This document shows positions 1-7,623 of a stretch of 23,861 nt of DNA, piece by piece. Made by a program: the position numbers and the translations under genes. Origin of the DNA: Pseudomonadota bacterium (GTDB taxonomy: Bacteria; Pseudomonadota; Gammaproteobacteria; Xanthomonadales; Xanthomonadaceae); the NCBI GenBank assembly GCA_023430045.1, contig JAEZCF010000150.1, positions 1 through 23,861 on the forward strand, in the 5' to 3' direction. Positions within the stretch are counted from its first letter, which is position 1. Each line of letters starts with the position of its first letter. The notes under the pieces are model-generated. The model was not told the DNA's origin and made no database searches. It was given only the letters and a program-made list of their open reading frames with translations.

Positions 1-84
1 TTTTCGGTTGTTCCGGCTGGAGCAGAGCCCCCTTTTTGTTCACGGGGGCGCGCCAACGGCGCGGGTATAAGGAAACATGCGCGG

Positions 85-119
85 ACTGATTCAACGTGCC
101 GAAGGCACGTTGAATCAGT
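85..119 (-). terminator. Perfect hairpin overlapping the tdh stop codon
   Basis: A perfect 16-bp inverted repeat (85-100 and 104-119) encloses a GAA loop. The tdh stop codon (115-117) lies inside the right arm. On the minus strand it is followed by a weak T-rich stretch (TTTCCTT), so a transcription terminator or an mRNA 3'-end stabilising hairpin is likely. The symmetry is seen directly; termination is inferred. Confidence 0.6.
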
Positions 120-1137
120 TCCAGCTCAATACCACCTTGCCGGCCTTGCCTTCTTCCATCAGGTCGAAGCCCTTCTGGAATTCGTCCACCGGCAGCTGAT
201 GGGTCAGCACCTTGCCGAGCGGGAAGCCGGACAGCACCAGCTGGGTCATCTTGTACCAGGTCTCGTACATCTTTCGGCCGTAGATGCCCTGCACGGTCAG
301 GCCTTTGAAGATGATCTTGTCCCAGTCGCAGCCGGCACCCTTGGGCATGATGCCCAGCATCGCGATCTTGCCGCCGTGGTACATGCAGTCGAGCATGTCG
401 TTGAAGGCACGCGGGTTGCCGCTCATTTCCAGGCCCACGTCGAAACCTTCCATGTGCAGGTCCTTCATCACGTCCTTGAGGGACGTGTTGGCGACGTTGA
501 CCACACGGGTGGCGCCCATGTCCGCCGCCAGCTTCAGGCGGAAGTCGTTGACATCGGTGACCACCACGTTGCGTGCGCCGATGTGCTTGCAGATGCCGGC
601 GGCGATGATGCCGATCGGACCGGCGCCGGTGATCAGCACGTCTTCGCCGATCACGTTGAACTCCAGCGCGCAGTGCGCGGCATTGCCGTAAGGATCGAAG
701 AACGCGGCCAGCTCCGACGGAATCTGGTCCGGGATGGGCCACAGGTTGCTGGCCGGCATCACCATGTATTCGGCGAACGCGCCGTTGACGTTGACGCCGA
801 TGCCGACGGTGTTCGGGCACAGGTGCGGGCGGCCGCCGCGGCAGTTGCGGCAGTGGCCGCAGACGATGTGGCCCTCGGCGGACACGCGCTGGCCGACCTC
901 GTAGCCGGTGACCGCGCTGCCCAGGGCGGCGATGCGGCCGACGAATTCATGGCCAATGGTCAGGCCGGGCGTGATGGTGCGCTGGCTCCATTCGTCCCAC
1001 AGGTAGATGTGCAGGTCCGTACCGCAGATGGCGGTCTTTTCCAGCTTGATCAGCACGTCGTTCGGGCCGGGGGTCGGGACCGGCACTTCCTCCAGCCAGA
1101 TGCCCTTGGCGGCTTCGCGCTTGACCAGGGCCTTCAT
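115..1137 (-). CDS. tdh: L-threonine 3-dehydrogenase
   Basis: This zinc-dependent medium-chain dehydrogenase oxidises L-threonine to 2-amino-3-ketobutyrate with NAD+, the first step of threonine breakdown to glycine and acetyl-CoA. From the ATG at 1137 the protein is 340 aa, almost the length of E. coli Tdh. Visible features are the catalytic-zinc Cys38 in AICGTDLHIY, the GHE motif soon after, four structural-zinc cysteines in CGHCRNCRGGRPHLC, and the Rossmann motif GAGPIGI. The protein ends in GKVVLSWN, like the E. coli enzyme. A GTG at 1164 would add nine residues (MSSPAMAQT) but has no Shine-Dalgarno sequence. Tdh usually works with Kbl (2-amino-3-ketobutyrate CoA ligase); kbl is not next to it here and may lie elsewhere. 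A perfect TATAAT lies upstream at 1182-1187, and a strong hairpin overlaps the stop codon. Confidence 0.95.
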   Translation of the reverse strand: MKALVKREAAKGIWLEEVPVPTPGPNDVLIKLEKTAICGTDLHIYLWDEWSQRTITPGLTIGHEFVGRIAALGSAVTGYEVGQRVSAEGHIVCGHCRNCRGGRPHLCPNTVGIGVNVNGAFAEYMVMPASNLWPIPDQIPSELAAFFDPYGNAAHCALEFNVIGEDVLITGAGPIGIIAAGICKHIGARNVVVTDVNDFRLKLAADMGATRVVNVANTSLKDVMKDLHMEGFDVGLEMSGNPRAFNDMLDCMYHGGKIAMLGIMPKGAGCDWDKIIFKGLTVQGIYGRKMYETWYKMTQLVLSGFPLGKVLTHQLPVDEFQKGFDLMEEGKAGKVVLSWN

Positions 1138-1181
1138 TGTTTGTGCCATCGCGGGAGAACTCACAGGGGAAAGAGGCGCGG

Positions 1182-1187
1182 ATTATA
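1182..1187 (-). promoter_or_regulatory. Candidate -10 box of tdh
   Basis: The minus strand reads TATAAT exactly here, about 45 bases before the tdh ATG. No good -35 hexamer is seen 16-18 bases upstream (the best are ATGGCG or CATGGC), so a weak or activated promoter is possible. This is pattern matching only. Confidence 0.4.
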
Positions 1188-1322
1188 AGTCCGATGACTG
1201 CTTCGCCATGCTGCGCTGCGGGCGCCGCCGGGCTCCATCCGGCGAAAGCCATGACTTCCGGGGTTCCTGTCGGAGCGGGGGGGCGGGCTAGAATCGACAG
1301 TTCCATTCACGGGGGTCGCTCC

Positions 1323-3488
1323 ATGCGCTCGAACCTGCTTGCATTTTCCATCGTCGCCAGCCTTGGCCTGGTCCAGGTCGCCCATGCCGCCGAGGGCATG
1401 TGGGTGCCCCAGCAGCTGCCGGAAATCGCCGGGCCGCTGCAGAAGGCCGGGCTCAAGCTGTCGGCCGAGCAACTGGCCGACCTGACCGGCGACCCGATGG
1501 GCGCGGTGGTCGCGCTGGGTGGCTGCACCGCCAGCTTCGTGTCCCCGCAGGGCCTGGTGGTCACCAACCACCACTGCGCCTATGGTGCCATCCAGCTCAA
1601 CTCCACTGCCGAAAAGAACCTGATCAAGGACGGCTTCAACGCCCCGAAGACCAGCGACGAGCTCAGCGCCGGCCCCAATGCACGCGTCTACGTGCTCGAC
1701 CAGATCACCGACGTCACCGCCCAGGCGAAGGCGGCCATCGCCGCAGCAGGCAGGGATCCCCTGGCGCGTACCCGCGCCCTGGAGGCCTTCGACAAGTCGC
1801 AGGTGGCGGCCTGCGAAGCCGACGCCGGCTTCCGCTGCCGCCTGTACAGCTTCTCCGGCGGCAATACCTACCGGCTGTTCCGCAACCTGGAAATCAAGGA
1901 CGTGCGGCTGGTCTACGCGCCCCCGGGCAGCGTCGGCAAGTTCGGCGGCGACATCGACAACTGGATGTGGCCGCGCCACACGGGTGATTTCTCGTTCTAC
2001 CGTGCGTATGTCGGCAAGGACGGCAAGCCCGCGCCGTTCTCTGCCGACAACGTGCCGTACCAGCCCAAGCACTTCCTGAAGTTCGCCGACCAGCCGCTGG
2101 GCGCGGATGACTTCGTGATGGTTGCCGGCTATCCGGGCCGTACCAACCGCTATGCGCTGGCACGCGAGTTCGACGAAACCGCCAGCTGGACCTACCCGAC
2201 CATCGCCCGTCATTACACCGCGGTGCTGAAGCTGATCGAGGATGCCGGCAAGGCCGATCCGGACATCAAGGTGAAGTACGCCGCCACCGCTGCCGGCATG
2301 AACAACGTGGCCAAGAACTATGCCGGCCAGCTGGAAGGCTTCCAGCGCATCGACGCGGCCGGCCAGAAGCAGGCCGAAGAAGCGGCCGTGCTGGCCTGGC
2401 TGAAGAAGCAGGGCACCGCCGGCAAGCCGGCGCTCGCAGCGCATGACCAGCTGATCAAGCATCTGGAGGCCAGCAAGGCGACCCGCGAGCGCGACCTGTT
2501 CGTAGGCCAGTTCAACAATACCTCCGCTGTCAGCGCCGCCATCACGCTGTACCGCCTGGCCATCGAACGCAGCAGCCCCGATGCCGAGCGCGAGTCCGGC
2601 TACCAGGACCGCGATCTGCCGACCATCGAGGGCGGCGTGCGGCAGATGGAGCGCCGTTACGTGGCCAGGATGGACCAGCAGCTGCAGCAGTACTGGCTGA
2701 ACCAGTACATTGCGCTGCCGGCCGCGCAGCGCGACAACGAGGCGCTGAACCAGTGGCTGGCGGGCAGCGATGCCTCGGCCGTCAATGCGCTGGTCACCAA
2801 GCTGGGCGGAACCGGATTGGGCAGCCTGGACGAGCGCCTGAAGTGGCTGAAGGCCGACCGTGCGGCGTTCGAGGCCAGCAGCGATCCGGCCATCCAGTAC
2901 GCGGTGGCGGCGATGCCTGCACTGCTGCAGCAGGAGGAGCAGAAGAAGATCCGCGAAGGCGAATCGCTGACCGCCCGCCCGCTTTACCTGCAGGCGCTGG
3001 CTGACTACAAGAAGAGCCAGGGTGAGTTTGTGTACCCGGATGCCAATCTGTCGCTGCGCATCACCTTCGGCAACGTGATGGGCTACGAACCGAAGGACGG
3101 CGTGGCGTACACCCCGTTCACCACGCTGGAAGGCGTGGCCGCCAAGGAGACCGGCGCCGACCCGTTCGATTCGCCGAAGGCCCTGCTGGACGCAGTCAAG
3201 GCCAAGCGCTACGGCGGTCTGGAAGACAAGCGGATCGGCTCGGTGCCGGTGAACTTCCTGTCCAACCTGGATATCACCGGTGGCAACTCCGGTTCGCCGG
3301 TGCTGGACGCGCACGGCAAGCTGGTCGGCCTGGCCTTCGACGGCAACTGGGAATCGGTCAGCTCCAACTGGGTGTTCGACCCGATCATGACCCGCATGAT
3401 CGCGGTGGACAGCCGGTACATGCAGTGGATCATGCAGGAAGTGGCGCCCGCGCCGCAGCTGCTGAAGGAACTGAACCTGGCGAAGTAA
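1323..3488 (+). CDS. dpp7: S46 family dipeptidyl-peptidase (DPP7 type), exported
   Basis: This exported serine exopeptidase removes dipeptides from the N terminus of oligopeptides, probably in the periplasm. It is 721 aa, normal for family S46. A Sec signal peptide (residues 1-22, ending VAHA before AEGMW) fixes the ATG at 1323, which follows a GGGGGT ribosome site. The chymotrypsin-like triad can be placed: His84 in TNHHCAYG, Asp222 in WPRHTGDF, and Ser656 in GGNSGSPV. Eighteen residues after the serine, in LAFDGNWES, there is a glycine (Gly674). In characterised members a glycine here goes with DPP7-type preference for hydrophobic P1 residues, and an arginine with the acidic-specific DPP11 type. 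S46 enzymes are well known in Stenotrophomonas and Pseudoxanthomonas (DAP BII). The gene is divergent from tdh and followed by two palindromes. The gene symbol is assigned from the family rules. Confidence 0.92.
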   Translation: MRSNLLAFSIVASLGLVQVAHAAEGMWVPQQLPEIAGPLQKAGLKLSAEQLADLTGDPMGAVVALGGCTASFVSPQGLVVTNHHCAYGAIQLNSTAEKNLIKDGFNAPKTSDELSAGPNARVYVLDQITDVTAQAKAAIAAAGRDPLARTRALEAFDKSQVAACEADAGFRCRLYSFSGGNTYRLFRNLEIKDVRLVYAPPGSVGKFGGDIDNWMWPRHTGDFSFYRAYVGKDGKPAPFSADNVPYQPKHFLKFADQPLGADDFVMVAGYPGRTNRYALAREFDETASWTYPTIARHYTAVLKLIEDAGKADPDIKVKYAATAAGMNNVAKNYAGQLEGFQRIDAAGQKQAEEAAVLAWLKKQGTAGKPALAAHDQLIKHLEASKATRERDLFVGQFNNTSAVSAAITLYRLAIERSSPDAERESGYQDRDLPTIEGGVRQMERRYVARMDQQLQQYWLNQYIALPAAQRDNEALNQWLAGSDASAVNALVTKLGGTGLGSLDERLKWLKADRAAFEASSDPAIQYAVAAMPALLQQEEQKKIREGESLTARPLYLQALADYKKSQGEFVYPDANLSLRITFGNVMGYEPKDGVAYTPFTTLEGVAAKETGADPFDSPKALLDAVKAKRYGGLEDKRIGSVPVNFLSNLDITGGNSGSPVLDAHGKLVGLAFDGNWESVSSNWVFDPIMTRMIAVDSRYMQWIMQEVAPAPQLLKELNLAK

Positions 3489-3505
3489 CCGCCAGGTTCT
3501 GGCAG

Positions 3506-3525
3506 CGCCGACCCCAGGGTCGGCG
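3506..3525. repeat. GC-rich palindrome, first of a pair
   Basis: CGCCGACCC and GGGTCGGCG form a 9-bp perfect stem with a 2-base loop (or 8 bp with a 4-base loop). It starts 18 bases after the S46 peptidase stop codon. Its form resembles the short intergenic palindromes (GTAG/SMAG-like) that are abundant in Stenotrophomonas. It may also serve as a terminator or mRNA stabiliser for the gene upstream. Confidence 0.55.
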
Positions 3526-3537
3526 GGTTGGAAAAGC

Positions 3538-3560
3538 GGTGACGACCAACGGTCGTCACC
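3538..3560. repeat. Second palindrome of the pair
   Basis: GGTGACGACC and GGTCGTCACC form a perfect 10-bp stem around an AAC loop, 12 bases after the first palindrome. The ACGACCAACGGTCGT core resembles a motif often seen between genes in Stenotrophomonas. Two such units in tandem is the typical arrangement for this kind of dispersed repeat. Confidence 0.55.
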
Positions 3561-3702
3561 CACAACGGCTACAGGACGCCCCATGGCCAGGCCCGTGGGG
3601 CAGTCCAGTGCGGCGCGGCGCGGTATCATGCCCGTCCCGCGCGTTTTCACAGTACGCAAATGAAACGCCCGGGCGACTCCTCCCCCAGGACCCGACTCCC
3701 GC

Positions 3703-4347
3703 ATGCGCATCCTGCTTGCCCGCCATGGCGAAACGCCGTGGAATGCCGAAGGCCGTTATCAAGGCCAGATCGATATCCCCCTGTCGCCCATCGGAGAAGC
3801 CCAGGCGCAGGCCCTTGGCAAGCGCCTTGAATCGGTGGACATCACCCGCGCGGTGGCCTCGCCGTTGTCCCGTGCGCAGCGCACCGCGCAGCTGGCTCTT
3901 GGCGAGCATCGCGCCGGCATGCTGCAGACCGAGCCGGAACTGCAGGAAATCGCCCACGGCGAATGGGAAGGCCTGTTGGCCAGCGAGATCCACGAGAAGG
4001 ACCCATCGCGCCTGCGCGCCTGGCGCGAAGAACCGGATACCGTGCTGATGCCCGGTGGCGAATCCCTGCGGCTGGTGCTGGACCGCAGCTGGCGTGGCCT
4101 GATACGCGCCGCCGACGGCCTTGGCGAGGACGACACGCTGCTGGTGGTCGCCCATGACGCCGTGAACCGGGTGATCCTGTGCAAGGTGCTGGGCCTGCCC
4201 ATCAGCCGGTTGTGGACCTTCCGCCAGGCACCCACCACGCTCAACCTGCTGGAAGGGCCGGACCTGGAACAACTGGAAGTGGTGCGCCTGAACGACTGCG
4301 CCCACCACACCCCGTTCTTTGGCGAAGCCAAGCACCGCGCCCTCTGA
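3703..4347 (+). CDS. Histidine phosphatase family protein (phosphoglycerate mutase-like)
   Basis: This is a cytoplasmic phosphatase or mutase-fold enzyme of 214 aa. The N-terminal RHG motif (LLARHGETPWN) carries the phospho-accepting His8. The conserved second histidine is His151 in VVAHDAVNRV, with an arginine in SRAQRTA and an acidic residue in EIAHGEWEG completing the usual pocket. The length and motifs fit the CobC/GpmB/broad-specificity phosphatase branch, but the substrate cannot be read from the sequence. There is no cobalamin gene nearby to support alpha-ribazole phosphatase. The ATG at 3703 begins exactly at the conserved first strand; its ribosome site is weak. A TATCAT at 3624-3629 could be a -10 box. 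folC begins 28 bases after its stop codon, so the two are probably co-transcribed. Confidence 0.9.
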   Translation: MRILLARHGETPWNAEGRYQGQIDIPLSPIGEAQAQALGKRLESVDITRAVASPLSRAQRTAQLALGEHRAGMLQTEPELQEIAHGEWEGLLASEIHEKDPSRLRAWREEPDTVLMPGGESLRLVLDRSWRGLIRAADGLGEDDTLLVVAHDAVNRVILCKVLGLPISRLWTFRQAPTTLNLLEGPDLEQLEVVRLNDCAHHTPFFGEAKHRAL

Positions 4348-4375
4348 CCGAACCGCTGCATACGGACGTTCCACC

Positions 4376-5647
4376 GTGACCGAGACTCCCACCACCCTGG
4401 CCGACTGGCTCACCTTCATCGAGCGACAGCATCCGGCGACCATCGACATGGGCCTGGACCGTGTCCGCCATGTGGCCACGGCCATGGGCCTGCAGTCGCC
4501 GGCCGGGCGCACCATCACCGTGGGCGGCACCAACGGCAAGGGCTCCACGGTCGCCTTCATCGAGGCCATCGCCCGGGCCGCCGGTTGGAAGGTGGGTGCC
4601 TACACCTCGCCGCACCTGCTGCGTTACAACGAACGCGTGCGCATCGACGGGGAAGAAGCCAGCGACGACGCACTGGTGGCGGCATTCGCTGCCGTGGAAG
4701 CGGCGCGCGGGGACACCACGCTGACCTATTTCGAGTACGGCACGCTGGCCGCGCTGCGCCTGTTCGCCGATGCCGGATTGGACCTGGCGGTACTGGAAGT
4801 CGGCCTGGGCGGGCGCCTTGACGCGGTCAACATCATCGACGCGGACGTGGCGGTGATCACCACCGTGGACATCGACCACGCGGATTGGCTGGGAGAGGAC
4901 AGAGAAGCCATCGGCGCCGAGAAGGCCGGCATCATCCGCGGCTGGAAGCCGGCCGTGCTGGGCGAGATCGATCCACCTTCCAGCGTGCTGCGACGGGCCT
5001 ATCTGGTCGGAGCCAATGCCATCCGCGCGGGCAGCGATTACTTCTGCGAACCCATCGACGCGCACTGCTGGCGCTGGCGCGATGTGGCGCTGCGCATGGA
5101 ACTGCCGGTGCCCGCACTGGCCGGACCGGTGCAGCTGGCCAATGCCGGTGCGGCGGTTGCGGCGCTGCGCGCGCTGGACCGGCCGGTTCCGCGCAGCGCC
5201 TATGCCGCAGGCATCGCAGCGGCGCGCCTGGCCGGGCGCCTGCAGCGTTTCCAGCACGACGGCGTGGACGTGCGGGTGGATGTCGGGCACAACCCGCAGG
5301 CCGCCCAGGCACTGGCGCGCGCGCTGGACGCCGAACCGGTGCCCGGCCGTACCCTGGCGGTGTACGCAGCGTTGCAGGACAAGGACGCGGTCGGCGTGGT
5401 GCAGGCGTTGGACGGTGTGGTGACGGAATGGACACTGGCCGGGCTGGAGGGACAACGCGGGCAGGATGCCGCGGCATTGGCCGTGCGTCTGTCCGGCACG
5501 GGGGCCGCCGGCGCGGTTCAGGCCGATACGGTGGAACAGGCCCTGCAGGCCGCCATGGCGGCGGCACGGCCGGGAGACCGCCTGCTGGTGTTCGGTTCCT
5601 TCCATACCGCCGCACAGGCGCTGCAGTGGCTGAAGGATCCGGCCTGA
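4376..5647 (+). CDS. folC: Bifunctional dihydrofolate/folylpolyglutamate synthase
   Basis: This Mur-ligase-type enzyme adds glutamate to dihydropteroate to give dihydrofolate, and extends the glutamate tail of folates, using ATP. The chosen GTG at 4376 gives 423 aa, typical of FolC. An in-frame ATG at 4319 would overlap the upstream phosphatase and add 19 unconserved residues. The P-loop GGTNGKGST is at residues 50-58. Further signatures are YTSPHLLRYNERVRIDG, the VLEVGLGGRLDAVN segment, TTVDIDHADWLG, and VDVGHNPQAA, the position of the usual D-x-AHNP motif, in the C-terminal domain. It supplies folates for the one-carbon steps of purine synthesis and is encoded two genes upstream of cvpA-purF. 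Confidence 0.93.
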   Translation: MTETPTTLADWLTFIERQHPATIDMGLDRVRHVATAMGLQSPAGRTITVGGTNGKGSTVAFIEAIARAAGWKVGAYTSPHLLRYNERVRIDGEEASDDALVAAFAAVEAARGDTTLTYFEYGTLAALRLFADAGLDLAVLEVGLGGRLDAVNIIDADVAVITTVDIDHADWLGEDREAIGAEKAGIIRGWKPAVLGEIDPPSSVLRRAYLVGANAIRAGSDYFCEPIDAHCWRWRDVALRMELPVPALAGPVQLANAGAAVAALRALDRPVPRSAYAAGIAAARLAGRLQRFQHDGVDVRVDVGHNPQAAQALARALDAEPVPGRTLAVYAALQDKDAVGVVQALDGVVTEWTLAGLEGQRGQDAAALAVRLSGTGAAGAVQADTVEQALQAAMAAARPGDRLLVFGSFHTAAQALQWLKDPA

Positions 5648-5688
5648 TCCTGTTCATCCATTACCCACGCTGTCCGGCACGGCATCCG

Positions 5689-5694
5689 TATAAT
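5689..5694 (+). promoter_or_regulatory. Candidate -10 box of the SPOR-protein gene
   Basis: A perfect TATAAT lies in the 79-base gap after folC, 32 bases before the GTG chosen for the SPOR protein. No clear -35 is seen. If used, transcription would begin near 5701, which excludes the upstream ATG at 5697 and supports the GTG start. Confidence 0.4.
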
Positions 5695-5726
5695 CAATGG
5701 CAGTTCCCACCTGCTGCCTGCCAACC

Positions 5727-6776
5727 GTGGATACGTCCTTGAAGCAACGTTTGATCGGAGCCATCGTGCTGGTGGCGCTGGCCGTGATTTTCCTGCCGAT
5801 GCTGGTCACCGGACCGGCACGCAACAGTTCGGCCGACAGCGTATCCATCAATGTGCCGGACGCGCCGGCCAATGCCCAGTTCGAAACCCGCGAACTCCCG
5901 CTGGCGGTTCCGGCGGGCGGCGCCACCGGTCTCCAGGGCGCCGCGTCCCCGGTGCAGGAAACAACCGCCACAGCGGCACCGGCAGCCACCGATGGCGAAG
6001 GCCCGGGCGCGGCAGCGGGCAACTATGCGGTGACCTTCGGCGCCTATGCCAGCCAGGCCGATGCCGATGCGGTGATCTCCTATCTCAAGGGGGCACAGCT
6101 GCCCGGCTTCGCCGAACCGGCCACTCTCAACGGCCGCCAGGCATGGCGTGTCCGCGTCGGTCCGTTTGCCGATCGCGCGCAGGCCGAAGCCGCACGGCTG
6201 CAGGCTGTGAAGATCCGTAGCGATGTGAAGGCCGAAGTGGTCACCCTGGATGCCAGCGACGACCGCCAGACCGCTGCGACCCAGGCTCCCGCCGCAGCGG
6301 CTACGGTTACCCCGGTGGCAGCCAATCCGGTGCAGACGCAGCCCCTGCCGGCCACCACCACGCCGCGTCCGGAACCTGCGAAGCCCGAACCGGCCAAGCC
6401 GGAACCCAAGCCCGTGCAGGTCGTCGCCAAGCCCGAGACCAAGCCCGAGACCAAGACGGCCGCAGCGCCGGAAACCAAGCCAGAAACCAAGCCTGAAACC
6501 AAGCCTGAAACCAAGGCTCCGCAGGCTCCGGCGGCCAGCGGGGTGGGCTTCGCGGTACAGCTGGGTGCATTCGCCCAGGCCAGCGATGCCAACGCCCTGC
6601 GCGACAAGGTGCGCGCTGCCGGTTTCAGCGCGTTCGTCGAACAGGTACGCACCGACAAGGGCACGCTCAATCGCGTGCGCGTCGGACCGGTCGCCAACCG
6701 TGCCGACGCGGACCAGCTGAAGGCCCAGGTCGCCGCGCGTGTCGGCGTGGCTGGCATGGTCCGCCCGCACCCCTGA
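5727..6776 (+). CDS. SPOR-domain membrane protein with two SPOR repeats
   Basis: This is a bitopic inner-membrane protein of 349 aa. A short cytoplasmic start (DTSLKQRLIG) is followed by one membrane helix (about residues 8-30, ending FLPML), so most of the protein faces the periplasm. Two SPOR-like domains are visible, at about residues 99-175 (from YAVTFGAYAS) and 273-349 (from FAVQLGAFAQ). SPOR domains bind peptidoglycan strands stripped of stem peptides at division sites. Between them is an Ala/Pro/Lys-rich linker with KPEPAKPEP and KPETKPETK repeats that probably spans the cell wall. A folC-SPOR protein-cvpA-purF order like this is known from other gammaproteobacteria, where the SPOR gene is dedD. 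The tandem SPOR domains make it longer than E. coli DedD. The GTG at 5727 fits the conserved (M)DxxLKQRLIGA start. Confidence 0.88.
   Translation: MDTSLKQRLIGAIVLVALAVIFLPMLVTGPARNSSADSVSINVPDAPANAQFETRELPLAVPAGGATGLQGAASPVQETTATAAPAATDGEGPGAAAGNYAVTFGAYASQADADAVISYLKGAQLPGFAEPATLNGRQAWRVRVGPFADRAQAEAARLQAVKIRSDVKAEVVTLDASDDRQTAATQAPAAAATVTPVAANPVQTQPLPATTTPRPEPAKPEPAKPEPKPVQVVAKPETKPETKTAAAPETKPETKPETKPETKAPQAPAASGVGFAVQLGAFAQASDANALRDKVRAAGFSAFVEQVRTDKGTLNRVRVGPVANRADADQLKAQVAARVGVAGMVRPHP
6471..6518 (+). repeat. Four 12-bp tandem repeats in the SPOR linker
   Basis: The unit GAAACCAAGCCT is present four times in a row with two single-base changes. It encodes an ETKP/ETKA tetrapeptide run. 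A further diverged copy (GAGACCAAG) lies just upstream at 6435-6455. Because each unit is 12 bases, gain or loss of units keeps the frame and would change linker length only. Confidence 0.85.
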
Positions 6777-6816
6777 TGATTCCGGCCCCGCGCGCACCCG
6801 CCAGGGGCCCCGCCCG

Positions 6817-7593
6817 ATGATCGACATGGTGCTGGCGGCGGTGATCGTGTTGTCAGCCCTGCTTGGCTTCGTGCGAGGCTTCGTCGGCATCGTGGTGGGT
6901 CTGCTGTCGTGGCTGCTGGCCGGATGGGCGGCCTTCCAGTTCGGCTACGAAGCCGCGCAGGCCTGGGCTGCCCCGGATCCACCCGGTACCGGCCACCTGC
7001 TGGGGGGCTACCTCGGCGTATTCCTGGCAGTGATGCTGGTGGTGAGCCTGCTGGGCCTGTTGATCCGCGGTGCGTTGCGGCTGGCGCTGCTGGGGGGCGT
7101 CGATCGCCTGCTCGGTGGCGTGCTGGGCGTGCTGCGCGGCGGGCTCATCGGCGCGGTGCTGCTGCTGGTCGCCGGCTTCACCTCGCTGCCTGCCGACCCG
7201 GCGTGGCAGCAGTCGCGGCTGCGCCCGCTGCTGCAGCCGGTGGTGGCCTGGATGCAGGCACAGCTGCCGGAGGTTTCGCGTCCCCTTGAACAGCTGCAGC
7301 AGACACTGCCGGATGGCCTGCCGCAGGCGCTGCCTTCCTCGCTGGCCGGTTTCCCTGATTCCATCGAAAACGGGTTGGGCAAGCCGGCCGCGACAGGCGA
7401 TAATGGTGTCCTCGGCGAGGTGGTGGCGGGACGCGGATGGCCGCGCACCGTGGACCCGGCCAGGGGCGCGGCAGGCGAGCACGCGAATGCCCCGGCACTA
7501 CCGGCCAACATCGATCCGGCGCAGCGGCGCGCGGACGAACCGGATCCGCCACGGAACGGTCCACCCGGCCAGGCACGGCCACCTTCACTGTAG
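6817..7593 (+). CDS. cvpA: CvpA family membrane protein with long C-terminal extension
   Basis: CvpA is an inner-membrane protein first named for colicin V production and later linked to envelope homeostasis; its biochemical role is unsettled. Four hydrophobic segments are visible at about residues 3-17, 22-40, 62-83 and 100-122, with the family's opening (MIDMVLAAVIVLSALLGFVRG). Usual CvpA proteins are about 160-190 aa. This one is 258 aa because of a roughly 120-residue tail without membrane segments, rich in Pro, Ala, Gln and Arg. The ATG at 6817 follows an AGGGG ribosome site. The gene lies 30 bases before purF, the arrangement of the classical cvpA-purF operon. Confidence 0.9.
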   Translation: MIDMVLAAVIVLSALLGFVRGFVGIVVGLLSWLLAGWAAFQFGYEAAQAWAAPDPPGTGHLLGGYLGVFLAVMLVVSLLGLLIRGALRLALLGGVDRLLGGVLGVLRGGLIGAVLLLVAGFTSLPADPAWQQSRLRPLLQPVVAWMQAQLPEVSRPLEQLQQTLPDGLPQALPSSLAGFPDSIENGLGKPAATGDNGVLGEVVAGRGWPRTVDPARGAAGEHANAPALPANIDPAQRRADEPDPPRNGPPGQARPPSL

Positions 7594-7623
7594 ATGGGCA
7601 ACGCCCAGCGGAGATAGCGCAAC

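Noticed and set aside
1..84. Possible start of kbl or another gene after tdh
   Set aside because: No open frame with a start codon is supported in these bases; too little sequence is present to identify a neighbour.
199..1188. Long plus-strand open frame opposite tdh
   Set aside because: It lies fully antisense to a clearly conserved enzyme and has low-complexity His/Val/Asp-rich translation, as expected from GC-rich codon bias.
1161..3710. 849-codon minus-strand open frame opposite the S46 peptidase gene
   Set aside because: It has no domain, is rich in Arg/Gly/Leu, and is explained by third-position GC bias of the real gene.
6471..6518. Short repeats considered as a CRISPR-like array
   Set aside because: The units are contiguous 12-mers without spacers and are in frame with a coding sequence.
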